59,247 nucleotides of DNA. It comes from Clostridiales bacterium (lineage in GTDB: Bacteria; Bacillota; Clostridia; Christensenellales; Aristaeellaceae). Location: contig JAAYLK010000093.1 in the NCBI GenBank assembly GCA_012521895.1, forward strand, positions 1-59,247, written 5' to 3'. Below are positions 8,901 to 19,283 of this stretch, piece by piece; within the stretch, counting starts at the first letter, position 1; each line of letters begins with the position of its first letter. Under the pieces are notes generated by a model. The model did no database searches. It saw nothing but the letters and a program-made list of their open reading frames with translations, and had not been told where the DNA came from. The position numbers and the translations under genes are program-made.

Positions 8901-11900
8901 ACCGTGACCTGCCCAATTTTGACAACACCGATCCCGGCTTCATCGTGCGCAGCCACGACGCCATGCGCTTTACCTATGACAACCAGCTGGTAGGCGATGG
9001 CGAGCTGGCCGCCAAGAAAGTCTGGCGCGACTTTGGAACGCCGGGCAAGTACGGCTATCCCCAGCGCCCCGCCATCCGCTATACCCTGTACCGCGACCTG
9101 GGCGAAGGAACAGCGGAAGAAAAGGTGCCCTCCCCTCGCTACTGGACCACCAGCGGCAGCACCGCCAATACCTGGTACTGGCATGTCGGCTTTGGCGGCT
9201 TCCCCAGGTTTGATGACAAAGGCGCGCGCTACCGCTACTTTGTCCGGGAGACCATGTATGGCAACACCGGACGCTACATCACCTATTACATGGATGACAG
9301 GGACGCGCCGGAAACATATGAACAGCCGGACCCGAGCGGCTCAAACACGGAAGAAACCTACGCGACGCCCCATTTGGGGATGTATGAAGACCAGGCCTTC
9401 CTCAGCTTCAACAAGGAGGATGGCTCCCAGCGGACGGGCATTGTTGTCAACATGCTGCAGCATGAGCAGGCAATCATCGGCAAAGAACAGTGGCAGAACG
9501 TGCCGGGCTGGTTCAACAACGATTTCCTGCCCACGGTGTACGTCAAACTGTTCCGCACCACCAGCGTCAATGAGGACGGCACCCCGGCCTTTGAGACAGA
9601 CCGGGTTCCGGTGGATGTCAACGGCGATGGCGTGGCTGACGCCAATGACCTGCAGACGCTTGAAAAGGGGCTGGATGTCTTCTACTTCCCCTCAGCCACA
9701 GGCACCCTGCCGGTGTATGACGAATTTGGCAGGCGGTATTACTACACCTTCCTTGAAACAGATGAGAACGGCGACCCCTTGAACACGCCCCCCCGCCTGG
9801 GCTATGACAACCCCTTGTACAACCATCCCTCGGCCACGCTCAGCAATGTGTTCACCGGCGATGAGCGGCGGGAGGTTGAGGTGACAAAGACCTGGGAATG
9901 GCCTTTGGAGCGCTATGGCCAGACCGCCTATCCCGCTGTCACCTTCACCCTCTACCAGGTGTGGCACCCAGTCGGCGGTACCGCTGTGGCCCATGTATTT
10001 GGTGATCCCCAGACGTTGTCAGGCGGAACCATTCCGGGAACCTATGTTGCCGGAACCAGTTTTACCCATCCGGATACCGTAAAGTTTGACAACCTGCCCA
10101 CCATCGCGCCGGACGGGACAGCCTTCACCTACTATGTGCTGGAAGCCCCACTGAACGGCTATGTGACGGACCCCGCAAGCAGAAGGATTGACATTGAAGA
10201 CTGGGAAGCGGTGACCCAGGATGGCATAACAAGCTATGAGGGGAGCGCCTCCTTCCACAACACGTATGAGCCAATAATCTCACAGGAACTGGCAGCCACA
10301 AAAACCTGGATTGACCAGGGCGATCTTTATCAAACCAGGCCGGACCTGGACGCTGACAACATGCCCCTCACCTTCACCCTGTATCGCAGCCCGGGCGCCA
10401 ATGGGGACAAGGAAATTGTGCCTGTTACCGGCGCTGACTGGACAGAAAGCGGCAACATCTGGTCTGTCAGGTTTACCGGCGAATTCCCGGACTTTACGAC
10501 AAGCGGCACAGCCTATCAGTACTTTGTGGAAGAAAACGTGACAGACACAGTCACAAGGACACATTATGTGACCACTGGCGGAGGCACACGCAATGTAACC
10601 AACACCCTCAACACCGTATCTTTGAACGTGATAAAACACTGGCAAGCGAAAGATGGTGATTGGAATCCGGGTGATCCATACGCGGCTGACATCCAATACA
10701 ACCACCTCATCAACCTGTATGAGCTGGGCGCGCTGCCGGATGAGGTTGTCTTCAATGTGCAGTACAGCATTGATGGAGACAACACCAGCGAAACAAGCTG
10801 GCAGCACATGAACCCCGCTCAAAGCGTGGCTGTGCCCATTGGGCAATTGATTGAGCAGGTACGGGACAGCCGTACCATCATCCTGGCAACTGACCTGCCC
10901 GAATTTGAGCCAGGCTCAGAAACGAAGCGCTTGTACCGCGCGCAGGAGGTCACACCAACAGGGTTTACTTTCACAAACGAGATTGGTTCCAGCCCTGAAA
11001 TCAATGGTGTGTTCACTACAAACATCACAAACAAATTGGATGTACGCAAGATTTACTTTGTGAAAAACTGGGAAGATGACAACAACCGCGATGGCTTCCG
11101 CCCAGAAAGCATCACCTTCACCGTGACCGAGGTCAGCCCGGGGGTCACAGATTTGCCGTCCACGACCACAGTTTTGACTGATGAAACGACATCTTCCGAC
11201 CCGCAAGGCGTTCACGGCGGCGCGGCTGAACGCGTGGATACGTACGAGGATGAAGCGGGCAACGTGCTGGACATCCTTTCCCGCTGGCGCGGGGACATGT
11301 ATGTGCCCAAAGACAAGGACTATGCAACCACAGAAACTATTCTGTTCCCCTACGCGAAAATCGCGGAAAGCACAGCGATAGACAGCGATGGCAAAACCAA
11401 TTGGTGGTCCTTCACCAACGAGCACAAGAACATCCTGTTGGATGTCACTGTCAGCAAAAACTGGCTTGGCGATGCCGCCTGGAAAGATGAGCGGCCTGGT
11501 TCATTGACATTTAAACTGCAGGTGCGCAGGGGCACTACCGGATCCTGGATCGATTTAGCGCTTGCCACAACACAGCCTGACCCCAACCAACCTTTGCCAA
11601 TTGGGGTTGAAGGCCTGGGCAACACAAACCCAGCCAGAAAAACCATCTCTGCCAATCCGGATGGCAGCTGGCCGACTGTCAGCTGGGATAATCTGCCTGC
11701 CTATGCCCCCAAGGCAGGCGACCCAACGGGACCTGAAACACTATACTATTATCAGGTTGTTGAAGAATCACCAGCCAACTATAGCAGCAATTTTGCCGTG
11801 TTCTCCTATACCGCGCCACCTGAAAAAACCACCATTGGCGTCACTTCCTTCCCCGCTGTAATAAGCAATACGCTGATAGTCACCCAGGTCGAGGCCACAA

Positions 11901-14170
11901 AGTCCTGGCGCTTCCCGCCAAACGGTGAGATGCCCGCTTCCGAAGCAAATGTAGAAGCGCTCTTTGTGCTCAGGCGGGATGGTGTTGTCATCGATCATCA
12001 GATTCAAGAGGTGCAGCCCAACGACACCGGCGCGATCATCCCCATCAAGTGGGCCGGCTTGCCAAAAATCAATCCGGTGCCCGATTCCGTCACCGGGGAG
12101 TTCAAAGAATACGTATACACCATTTCTGAGGTTCCGCCCCCCAACTACCAGTACGACAGGGAAGCCAACGCCTTCCACAACACTTACCGCAGCCATTTTA
12201 CCGGTGAAAAGCACTGGACAGGGCTGACTCTGCCCGATGGCAGCCTGGTCGACACGCCGGTTGGCACGGCCATCACCTTTGAACTGCGCCGCTTTGACAT
12301 GAACGCGCAGGAGGTGGAAAACCCGGTGGAAGGCATCCACTATGAGGTCATCTACAAAAATGTGGAGCTGGACGGCATCGTGGATGAAGGCTTGACAGAA
12401 GGGGAACCCGGCGAGTGGGAACCCTGGAAGTATACCTGGTGGGACCTGCCCGCCAACAGCACGCAATTGGAAGAGGATGGCGATGGGGAGCCCGACTATA
12501 AGCCTTATGATGAAGTCATCTCCTACAGGTATGACTTTGTGGAAGTGCCGGACAATCAATTAAGCGGCATCGGCTTTGAGATTGACGCGGTCAGTTCCTC
12601 CACGCTGAATGTTTCCAACCACTACCTGCTCACCGAATTCACGGTCACCAAGACTTGGGTGAATGGCCTGCTTGGGGACCACACCGCGCCGGTCTTCACC
12701 CTGCTGGCAGACGGCACGGCGGTGGACCCGCAGCCAACGGTCAGCATCAGCCCGGCATCCGGCACAGCGGACAGCTTCACCTACACCTGGGCAGGCCTGC
12801 CTAAGGTGGATGAACTGAACGATTATCAGTTGTTCACCTACACCGTGGAAGAAGCGGGTGTGACAGACGGCAGCATCACGGTAAACAGCAACAAGTACAC
12901 CGTCACCCAGGATGGCAACGCCATCACCAACACCTATGAAGTGCCCTTGACTGAGGTCTATGCCAACAAAATCTGGGTGAATGGCCCGGAGGCTGACCAC
13001 ACGGCACCGGATTTCACCCTGCTGCGTGACGGTGTGGCGCTGGATCCCCAGCCGACAGCCAACATCCAGCCGGCGTCCGGCACCGCGGACAGCTTCACCT
13101 ACACCTGGGAAGATTTGCCAAAGACGGACGACATGGGTACGGACTATGTCTACACCGTGGAAGAAGCGGGTGTGACGGACGGCAACATCACGGTGAACGG
13201 CAACACCTACGCCGTCACGCAAAATGGCAACGCCATCACCAACACCTACGAAGTATCCCTGATTGAGGTCTATGCCAACAAAATCTGGGTGAATGGCCCG
13301 GAGGCTGACCACACGGCACCGGAGTTCACCCTGCTGCGTGACGGTGTGGCGCTGGATCCCCAGCCGCCAGTCAGCATCCAGCCGGCATCCGGCACCGCTG
13401 ACAGCTTCACCTACACCTGGGAAGACTTGCCAAAGACGGACGGCAAGGGCACGGACTATGTGTACACCGTGGCAGAAGCGGGCGTGACGGACGGCAGCAT
13501 CACGGTGAACGGCAACAAGTACGCCGTTACCCAGAATGGCAACGCCATCACCAACACCTATAAAGAGCCGCCCAAGCCCACGGACCCGGAGATCACCATT
13601 ATTCCGACCGATACCCCAAGCCCGTCGCCAAGCCCGACGCCCACCCCGACACCCACGCCCAAGCCCACCCCGGAGGACCCCAAGCCGCCCACCCCAAGCT
13701 ATGAGCAGCTGAACATCCCGCTGACGGCGCAAAAGAAGCTGGTCAACGGCAGCCTTAAGGCCGGGGACTTCACCTTCCTGCTTTTGGACAGCAACCGCAA
13801 GGAGCTGGCCAGGGCCACAAACGACGGCACGGGCCTGATCACCTTCCCCGACCGCACCTTCACCAAGGCCGTGCGCTACATCTACTACGTGCAAGAGGTC
13901 AAGGGCGACTTGCAGGGCGTCACCTATGACACCAGCGAGTACAAGGTGATCATCACCACCACCGCCAATGCCGATGGCCACACCCTGCGCTACACCGTGG
14001 ACCTGGAGCGCGATGGCACCCCTGTCGCCGGCGGCATCGTCTTCACCAATGAGAAGGATGTGCCCCCCACCGGGGACAAGGCCTTCACCACCCTGATGGT
14101 CCTGTTCTTGTCCGCCGCCCTCCTGGGCGCCGGCGCGGTCCTCATCAACAGGCGCAGAAAACTGAACTAA
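5924..14170 (+). CDS. Giant sortase-anchored Cna-B repeat adhesin / fimbria-like protein (main frame, lacking its signal peptide)
   Basis: 2748 codons remain open after the TAA at 5918, in the same frame as the signal-peptide fragment. The GTG at 5924 has no ribosome site, so the native product probably began near 5561. About 19 consecutive Cna-B-like modules of 100-150 residues can be followed, each opening with a K-x-W strand (KVWKDG, KQWYDE, KNWVDD, KTWIDQ, KIWVNG and others). In Cna-B domains the opening Lys usually forms an isopeptide bond with a C-terminal Asn. Modules 17-19 are near-identical. A Pro/Thr/Ser linker (about 13590-13700) leads to a FctA/Spy0128-type pilin domain (about 13712-14055), then VPPTG (14060-14074), a hydrophobic helix and an RRRKLN tail, which together form a sortase signal. 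No sortase gene is in the window. A wall-attached adhesive stalk is the likely role. Confidence 0.85.
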   Translation: MVDRANKTFSLTPNTNSLYSFSDAITAQGLDASPRFKDTWITDPDLLEVNTLSAMRVTKLDFVKVWKDGFNRGSTRPGPDEVPSLFELMSNGSVVNEQPATAVDDLSNLYTDTYRLSFQGYPLYDSYSGPVPLSETRETRQYSVREKDIPGYVTTVEGTTFTNTLFTNFTFAKQWYDEADPSQRPDMDTWRETLKLQRRLRRGITWEDVTGADFSITEDETVTGKWKITLNDLPLMDDQNFEYEYRVVEAAASITPGAPYYEQSAENFGEYGAESTPGIVYQNGTLINTLNQTEGFVIRKQWKDQYVDALGGTMDDKNLNRPDVSFRLYRTVLIDGAADFDAFLPVDGHDTLELNSKADLYTFTYAADLPKYDPQGREFVYYAVETIDPTTPSDEIHDYKAIITNPIGSPAGAEGFILNGAEVINKPTAKNYLEYTKESRARSLQFMNMNIRVVLEKEISDDVWEQVVEDGNPVQADLDGIFWADLTKSSSFVRDKYDENGLPLTYRVRETHAGFNGQFYPINPDGTYTIAAPNAGDVNHVIDGTTLRVIYPQGQDGQPMTNYFINILEGTANLAIKKNWSPALLEGQASSVTVEVLRDNKPWNADGFDDPAQGIARVGATGSTFIITGTGSLDAVLRGLPKYDALGREHLYTIREIASTPTTHSEPSYIHYTYDAPTTTTTASWTNSQPGPGPGNTVRMDVEKNWVDDGDAFSRSLATMGWYYKDFMPLNNGTNNVDYTVPVAVTDQNRASAKVHVQDANGVWQPLTLTLSCETLWRGTYTYTYPSNAHANLRNAGNYIIREITTAGTLPNPLVLPDTDPQYLLTGIITQNEDNTSDAHNDVIAYTVSTSSTGQTTTVTNTRLGWVDIGVNKEWRITGLNAPEGTMVKAIFQVSWPEELGVTQVDAAGNPISPPLEGTLEYDPANPVSESLLSFLNLRKFDDQGAFIPYNVREVSLEIGGVVYPFEDGRIEYPVGSGEFITTSLIDERYVYNRDLPNFDNTDPGFIVRSHDAMRFTYDNQLVGDGELAAKKVWRDFGTPGKYGYPQRPAIRYTLYRDLGEGTAEEKVPSPRYWTTSGSTANTWYWHVGFGGFPRFDDKGARYRYFVRETMYGNTGRYITYYMDDRDAPETYEQPDPSGSNTEETYATPHLGMYEDQAFLSFNKEDGSQRTGIVVNMLQHEQAIIGKEQWQNVPGWFNNDFLPTVYVKLFRTTSVNEDGTPAFETDRVPVDVNGDGVADANDLQTLEKGLDVFYFPSATGTLPVYDEFGRRYYYTFLETDENGDPLNTPPRLGYDNPLYNHPSATLSNVFTGDERREVEVTKTWEWPLERYGQTAYPAVTFTLYQVWHPVGGTAVAHVFGDPQTLSGGTIPGTYVAGTSFTHPDTVKFDNLPTIAPDGTAFTYYVLEAPLNGYVTDPASRRIDIEDWEAVTQDGITSYEGSASFHNTYEPIISQELAATKTWIDQGDLYQTRPDLDADNMPLTFTLYRSPGANGDKEIVPVTGADWTESGNIWSVRFTGEFPDFTTSGTAYQYFVEENVTDTVTRTHYVTTGGGTRNVTNTLNTVSLNVIKHWQAKDGDWNPGDPYAADIQYNHLINLYELGALPDEVVFNVQYSIDGDNTSETSWQHMNPAQSVAVPIGQLIEQVRDSRTIILATDLPEFEPGSETKRLYRAQEVTPTGFTFTNEIGSSPEINGVFTTNITNKLDVRKIYFVKNWEDDNNRDGFRPESITFTVTEVSPGVTDLPSTTTVLTDETTSSDPQGVHGGAAERVDTYEDEAGNVLDILSRWRGDMYVPKDKDYATTETILFPYAKIAESTAIDSDGKTNWWSFTNEHKNILLDVTVSKNWLGDAAWKDERPGSLTFKLQVRRGTTGSWIDLALATTQPDPNQPLPIGVEGLGNTNPARKTISANPDGSWPTVSWDNLPAYAPKAGDPTGPETLYYYQVVEESPANYSSNFAVFSYTAPPEKTTIGVTSFPAVISNTLIVTQVEATKSWRFPPNGEMPASEANVEALFVLRRDGVVIDHQIQEVQPNDTGAIIPIKWAGLPKINPVPDSVTGEFKEYVYTISEVPPPNYQYDREANAFHNTYRSHFTGEKHWTGLTLPDGSLVDTPVGTAITFELRRFDMNAQEVENPVEGIHYEVIYKNVELDGIVDEGLTEGEPGEWEPWKYTWWDLPANSTQLEEDGDGEPDYKPYDEVISYRYDFVEVPDNQLSGIGFEIDAVSSSTLNVSNHYLLTEFTVTKTWVNGLLGDHTAPVFTLLADGTAVDPQPTVSISPASGTADSFTYTWAGLPKVDELNDYQLFTYTVEEAGVTDGSITVNSNKYTVTQDGNAITNTYEVPLTEVYANKIWVNGPEADHTAPDFTLLRDGVALDPQPTANIQPASGTADSFTYTWEDLPKTDDMGTDYVYTVEEAGVTDGNITVNGNTYAVTQNGNAITNTYEVSLIEVYANKIWVNGPEADHTAPEFTLLRDGVALDPQPPVSIQPASGTADSFTYTWEDLPKTDGKGTDYVYTVAEAGVTDGSITVNGNKYAVTQNGNAITNTYKEPPKPTDPEITIIPTDTPSPSPSPTPTPTPTPKPTPEDPKPPTPSYEQLNIPLTAQKKLVNGSLKAGDFTFLLLDSNRKELARATNDGTGLITFPDRTFTKAVRYIYYVQEVKGDLQGVTYDTSEYKVIITTTANADGHTLRYTVDLERDGTPVAGGIVFTNEKDVPPTGDKAFTTLMVLFLSAALLGAGAVLINRRRKLN
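12638..13561 (+). repeat. Three tandem Cna-B module repeats, about 312 bp each
   Basis: Equivalent Lys codons of the K-x-W motif lie at 12650, 12968 and 13280, giving periods of 318 and 312 bases. Units two and three are nearly identical over their length; the first is more diverged and carries a short extra loop around NDYQLF. This is recent intragenic duplication. Confidence 0.9.
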
Positions 14171-14189
14171 TTTCTCCCCAACACCCTTG

Positions 14190-14219
14190 CCCCGCGGCCG
14201 GCCCGGCCGCGGGGTTTTT
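14190..14219 (+). terminator. Strong rho-independent terminator after the giant adhesin
   Basis: CCCCGCGGCCG-GCC-CGGCCGCGGGG followed by TTTTT: a perfect 11-bp GC stem with a three-base loop. Confidence 0.9.
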
Positions 14220-14282
14220 GCGCTCCTTCCTTTATGCACCTGCGCGAAAAAGCCTTGTTTTTCAACATGAAAACGATACCAA

Positions 14283-14311
14283 TTGTCCGCCTTGAACCGC
14301 TGTGGTATAAT
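14283..14311 (+). promoter_or_regulatory. Promoter of glycogen phosphorylase
   Basis: TTGTCC (14283-14288), a 17-bp spacer and TATAAT (14306-14311), preceded by TGG that makes an extended -10. It lies 31 bp before the start codon. Confidence 0.8.
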
Positions 14312-14342
14312 TCTGCCCATCAAGCCTGAAAGGGAGTTTTCC

Positions 14343-16784
<2,442 letters not shown>

Positions 16785-16803
16785 ATCTTTCCACCGCCAT
16801 CAG

Positions 16804-16837
16804 CCGGGGATGCTCAAAAGAGCGTCCCCGGTTTTTA
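16804..16837 (+). terminator. Terminator of glgP
   Basis: CCGGGGATGCTC-AAAA-GAGCGTCCCCGG with TTTTTAT downstream; 12-bp stem with one G-T wobble. Confidence 0.9.
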
Positions 16838-16847
16838 TTCAAGTAGA

Positions 16848-17040
16848 ATTCGGGAGGTATCGGAGGGCGGAGCCCTCTGATGGTAATCTGCGACAGCGAC
16901 AGGTGCGGTGGAGCAGGTTTTGGCTTCAGACAAAACATTTCCGCGAATTTCTGCCGGCTGTGAGGCGAGCAAAGCGAGACTGAACAGGCAGAAATTCCCG
17001 TTCTTCCAAAACGAAGAAGTGTCCACAGACACTTCTTCGA
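16848..17040 (+). repeat. Dispersed palindrome-rich repeat, copy 1
   Basis: The reverse complement of this stretch matches 25159-25450 in three blocks: a long perfect hairpin (CGAAGAAGTGTC arms around a 4-base loop, 17012-17039), an inverted GGGAATTTCTGCC / GGCAGAAATTCGCG pair, and a GAGGGCGGAGCCCTC palindrome ending in a GATACCTCCCG edge. The sequences between the blocks differ between copies. It fills most of the glgP-nrdB intergenic space. No coding potential was seen. Confidence 0.85.
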
Positions 17041-17047
17041 ACGGATG

Positions 17048-17056
17048 TGGTACAAT
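17048..17056 (+). promoter_or_regulatory. Extended -10 promoter of the ribonucleotide reductase gene
   Basis: TGG followed by TACAAT (17051-17056). At 17-bp spacing the -35 region falls on GACACT (17028-17033), inside the right arm of the repeat's hairpin, so there is no consensus -35. Confidence 0.55.
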
Positions 17057-17092
17057 GGCTGCACAACCATGATTACATCAAGGGAGGAGCCC

Positions 17093-18136
17093 ATGGCCAA
17101 GCTTGTAAAGAAACCCCTCTTTAATCCCCAGGGTGACATCGATGTGCGCTCGCGCAGGATGGTGGGCGGCAACCCCACCAACCTCAACGACTTCAACAAC
17201 ATGAAGTACGCCTGGGTCAGCCCCTGGTACCGCCAGGCGATGAACAATTTCTGGATTCCCGAGGAAATCAACCTGGCCACCGACAAAAAGCAGTACCCGG
17301 TCCTGGACAAGGCCGAGCGCCGCGCTTATGACAAAATCCTCTCCTTCCTCATTTTCCTGGACTCCATCCAGACGGCCAACCTGCCCAACATCGGCCAGTA
17401 CATCACCGCCAATGAGGTCAACCTCTGCATCGCCATCCAGACCTACCAGGAAGCCATCCACTCCCAGAGCTATTCCTACATGCTCGACTCCATCTGCGAG
17501 CCCAACGAGCGCGATGACATCCTCTTCCAGTGGAAGGACGACGAGCACCTCCTGAAGCGCAACACCTTCATCGGCGACATCTACAACTCCTTCCAGGAAG
17601 AAAAAACCATGGGCAACTTTCTGCGCGTCATCATGGGCAACTATATCTTGGAAGGCATTTACTTCTACTCCGGGTTCATGTTCTTTTACAACCTCGCCCG
17701 CAACAACCGCATGCCCGGCTCCGCCCAGCAAATCCGCTACATCAACCGCGACGAGGCCACCCACCTGTGGCTCTTCCGCAACATCCTGCAGGAGCTGCAA
17801 AAAGAAGAGCCCGGCCTCATCGATGACGAGATGAAGAACATGTTCCGCGCCATGCTCAAGGAAGGCTGCGAGCAGGAGATCGCCTGGGGCAAGTACGCCA
17901 TTGGCGAAGACATCGAAGGCCTCACCGGGCAGATGGTCGAGGACTACATCAAATACCTGGGCAACCTCCGCGCCACCAACATCGGCCTGGAACCCATTTA
18001 TGACGGCTACGACAAGGAGCCCGAGACCATGAAGTGGGTCAGCCAGTACAGTAACGCCAACATGATCAAAACCGACTTCTTCGAGGCCCGCTCCACCGCC
18101 TACGCCAAGTCGTCCGCCTTGGTGGATGATCTTTAA
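17093..18136 (+). CDS. nrdB: Ribonucleoside-diphosphate reductase, class I beta subunit
   Basis: 347 residues. The R2 subunit holds the diiron-tyrosyl radical cofactor that starts reduction of ribonucleotides in the alpha subunit. The ligand set can be read: D90 (SFLIFLDSIQ), E120 and H123 (YQEAIHSQSY), E187 (ILEGIYFYSG), E221 and H224 (NRDEATHLWL). Y127 sits four residues after H123, the place of the radical Tyr in E. coli R2 (H118/Y122). The ATG at 17093 has AGGGAGG just upstream. No alpha subunit (nrdA) is adjacent, so the partner must be encoded elsewhere. A class I enzyme implies that the organism meets oxygen, consistent with catalase and rubrerythrin in the window. Confidence 0.93.
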   Translation: MAKLVKKPLFNPQGDIDVRSRRMVGGNPTNLNDFNNMKYAWVSPWYRQAMNNFWIPEEINLATDKKQYPVLDKAERRAYDKILSFLIFLDSIQTANLPNIGQYITANEVNLCIAIQTYQEAIHSQSYSYMLDSICEPNERDDILFQWKDDEHLLKRNTFIGDIYNSFQEEKTMGNFLRVIMGNYILEGIYFYSGFMFFYNLARNNRMPGSAQQIRYINRDEATHLWLFRNILQELQKEEPGLIDDEMKNMFRAMLKEGCEQEIAWGKYAIGEDIEGLTGQMVEDYIKYLGNLRATNIGLEPIYDGYDKEPETMKWVSQYSNANMIKTDFFEARSTAYAKSSALVDDL

Positions 18137-18446
18137 GGAGACGGGGGACCGTTGGGGGCATTTTTGAAAAAATGCGCCCTCAATTCGCCATAGTCGCCTG
18201 ACCTCATTGGCATTCGCTCTGACTCCTTGGCTCATTGGGCTGACATGCCGCCTTTTCCCCGCACAGCGGGCGGCGGCATTCTGCCCCCATCCCCCTGAAA
18301 ACTTTAATTAAGTCTATTCATCAGCACTAATGATTAACAAGCACCTGCTTACATTCTGAAAAGCAGGTGCTTTTTAACCCTATTAAAGTTTTTTGGTCTT
18401 ACCTTTTTTCAAAAAAGGTAAGCGTCCTCCCCGTCTCTCCCGTCCT
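18137..18446 (+). other. Intergenic region with hairpins between convergent genes
   Basis: No gene was seen. There is an A/T-centred inverted repeat soon after nrdB (GGGGGCATTTTTGAAAAAATGCGCCC), a hairpin with GCCGCC/GGCGGC arms near 18246-18275, the terminator at 18339, and a perfect TTACCTTTTTT-C-AAAAAAGGTAA palindrome at 18399-18421. The last may end transcripts of the convergent secreted-protein gene, although no T run follows it on that strand. Confidence 0.6.
18339..18375 (+). terminator. Terminator downstream of nrdB
   Basis: AAGCACCTGCTT-N10-AAGCAGGTGCTT followed by T; a perfect 12-bp stem. Confidence 0.85.
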
Positions 18447-19160
18447 CTACTTCGCGTAAATAATATCGTCTCGCAGCCTGTAAATGGTCGCGCCGTAGCC
18501 CTTGCGGCAGAAGGCGTCGATGAACCAGTCGATTTCCTTGACGGCGTCAAACTGGATATAGCCATAGCGCTTGCCGTCGACCTTCTTGCCCTTCATGTTG
18601 GAGTCGGTCCAGGTGATGGAATCGGTGGCCGAATCGTAGTCCTTGGTGAAGACCATGCTGTGGGCGCCGACGCCGTAGTAGTAGTTGGCGCGCATCTGGA
18701 AGAAGTCGCCCCGCTGGGCCTGCTTCATGAACTCGCGGGCCAGTTCGCGGTTTTCGGCCTTGGACAGGTTGGTGTCATAACGGAAGGTGGCGGCGGCGTA
18801 GAAGGGGTTGCCGTCTTCAGGGAGGATGTCCTTCCAGGCGGCGCCGTACTGGTAGGGCTTGCTCTCCTTGGCGGGCAGGTTGTCAGGGATGACCAGGCCA
18901 ATGTCCGGGAACTCCGCGATGCGGAAGAGGTCCCGGTTTTCGCGGAACATGTAGACGGTGAAGTTCTTGCAGACATAGATGTCGCCGGAGGAGTGCGCGG
19001 GCAGGGCGCGGCCGCGGGCCTTGTCAAACTGCTCCCGGGCGGTGTCGATCATGCGGTCGATGAGGTCCTCCCGCGCGGATTTGACGGGGGTTTCTTCTGA
19101 TATGCCCAGCAGGGGCAGCAGGAGCAGGAGGGTGAACAGCAGGGCAATGGTACGTTTCAA
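18447..19160 (-). CDS. Secreted protein of unknown function, possible papain-like (CHAP/NlpC-type) fold
   Basis: 237 residues with a signal peptide (MKRTIALLFTLLLLLPLLGI, cleavage near residue 21). It starts at TTG 19160, supported by AGGAG eight bases upstream; the nearby ATG is out of frame and meets a stop at once. The mature part has a Cys in DIYVCKNFT (C64) and a His in GVGAHSMVF (H167), followed by WTDSNM (D186, N188). That order and spacing resemble the Cys-His-Asn/Asp triad of CHAP/NlpC-type hydrolases. I do not recognise the family, so an amidase or peptidase role is a weak inference. The gene is convergent with nrdB and divergent from addB. Confidence 0.6.
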   Translation of the reverse strand: MKRTIALLFTLLLLLPLLGISEETPVKSAREDLIDRMIDTAREQFDKARGRALPAHSSGDIYVCKNFTVYMFRENRDLFRIAEFPDIGLVIPDNLPAKESKPYQYGAAWKDILPEDGNPFYAAATFRYDTNLSKAENRELAREFMKQAQRGDFFQMRANYYYGVGAHSMVFTKDYDSATDSITWTDSNMKGKKVDGKRYGYIQFDAVKEIDWFIDAFCRKGYGATIYRLRDDIIYAK

Positions 19161-19251
19161 TGCATTGTCTCCTTGTGGTCAAAGCCGGTCTTGTGGCAGT
19201 TCCTATTGTACCCCAAAGGCGGGGAAAATGAAAATCCGGACGGCCTGGCTA

Positions 19252-19260
19252 TGGTATAAT
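19252..19260 (+). promoter_or_regulatory. Extended -10 promoter of addB
   Basis: TGG-TATAAT with no good -35. Transcription would start only a few bases before the ribosome site at 19274, giving a very short leader. Confidence 0.55.
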
Positions 19261-19283
19261 GGGATGGATCAATGGAGGGGCGA

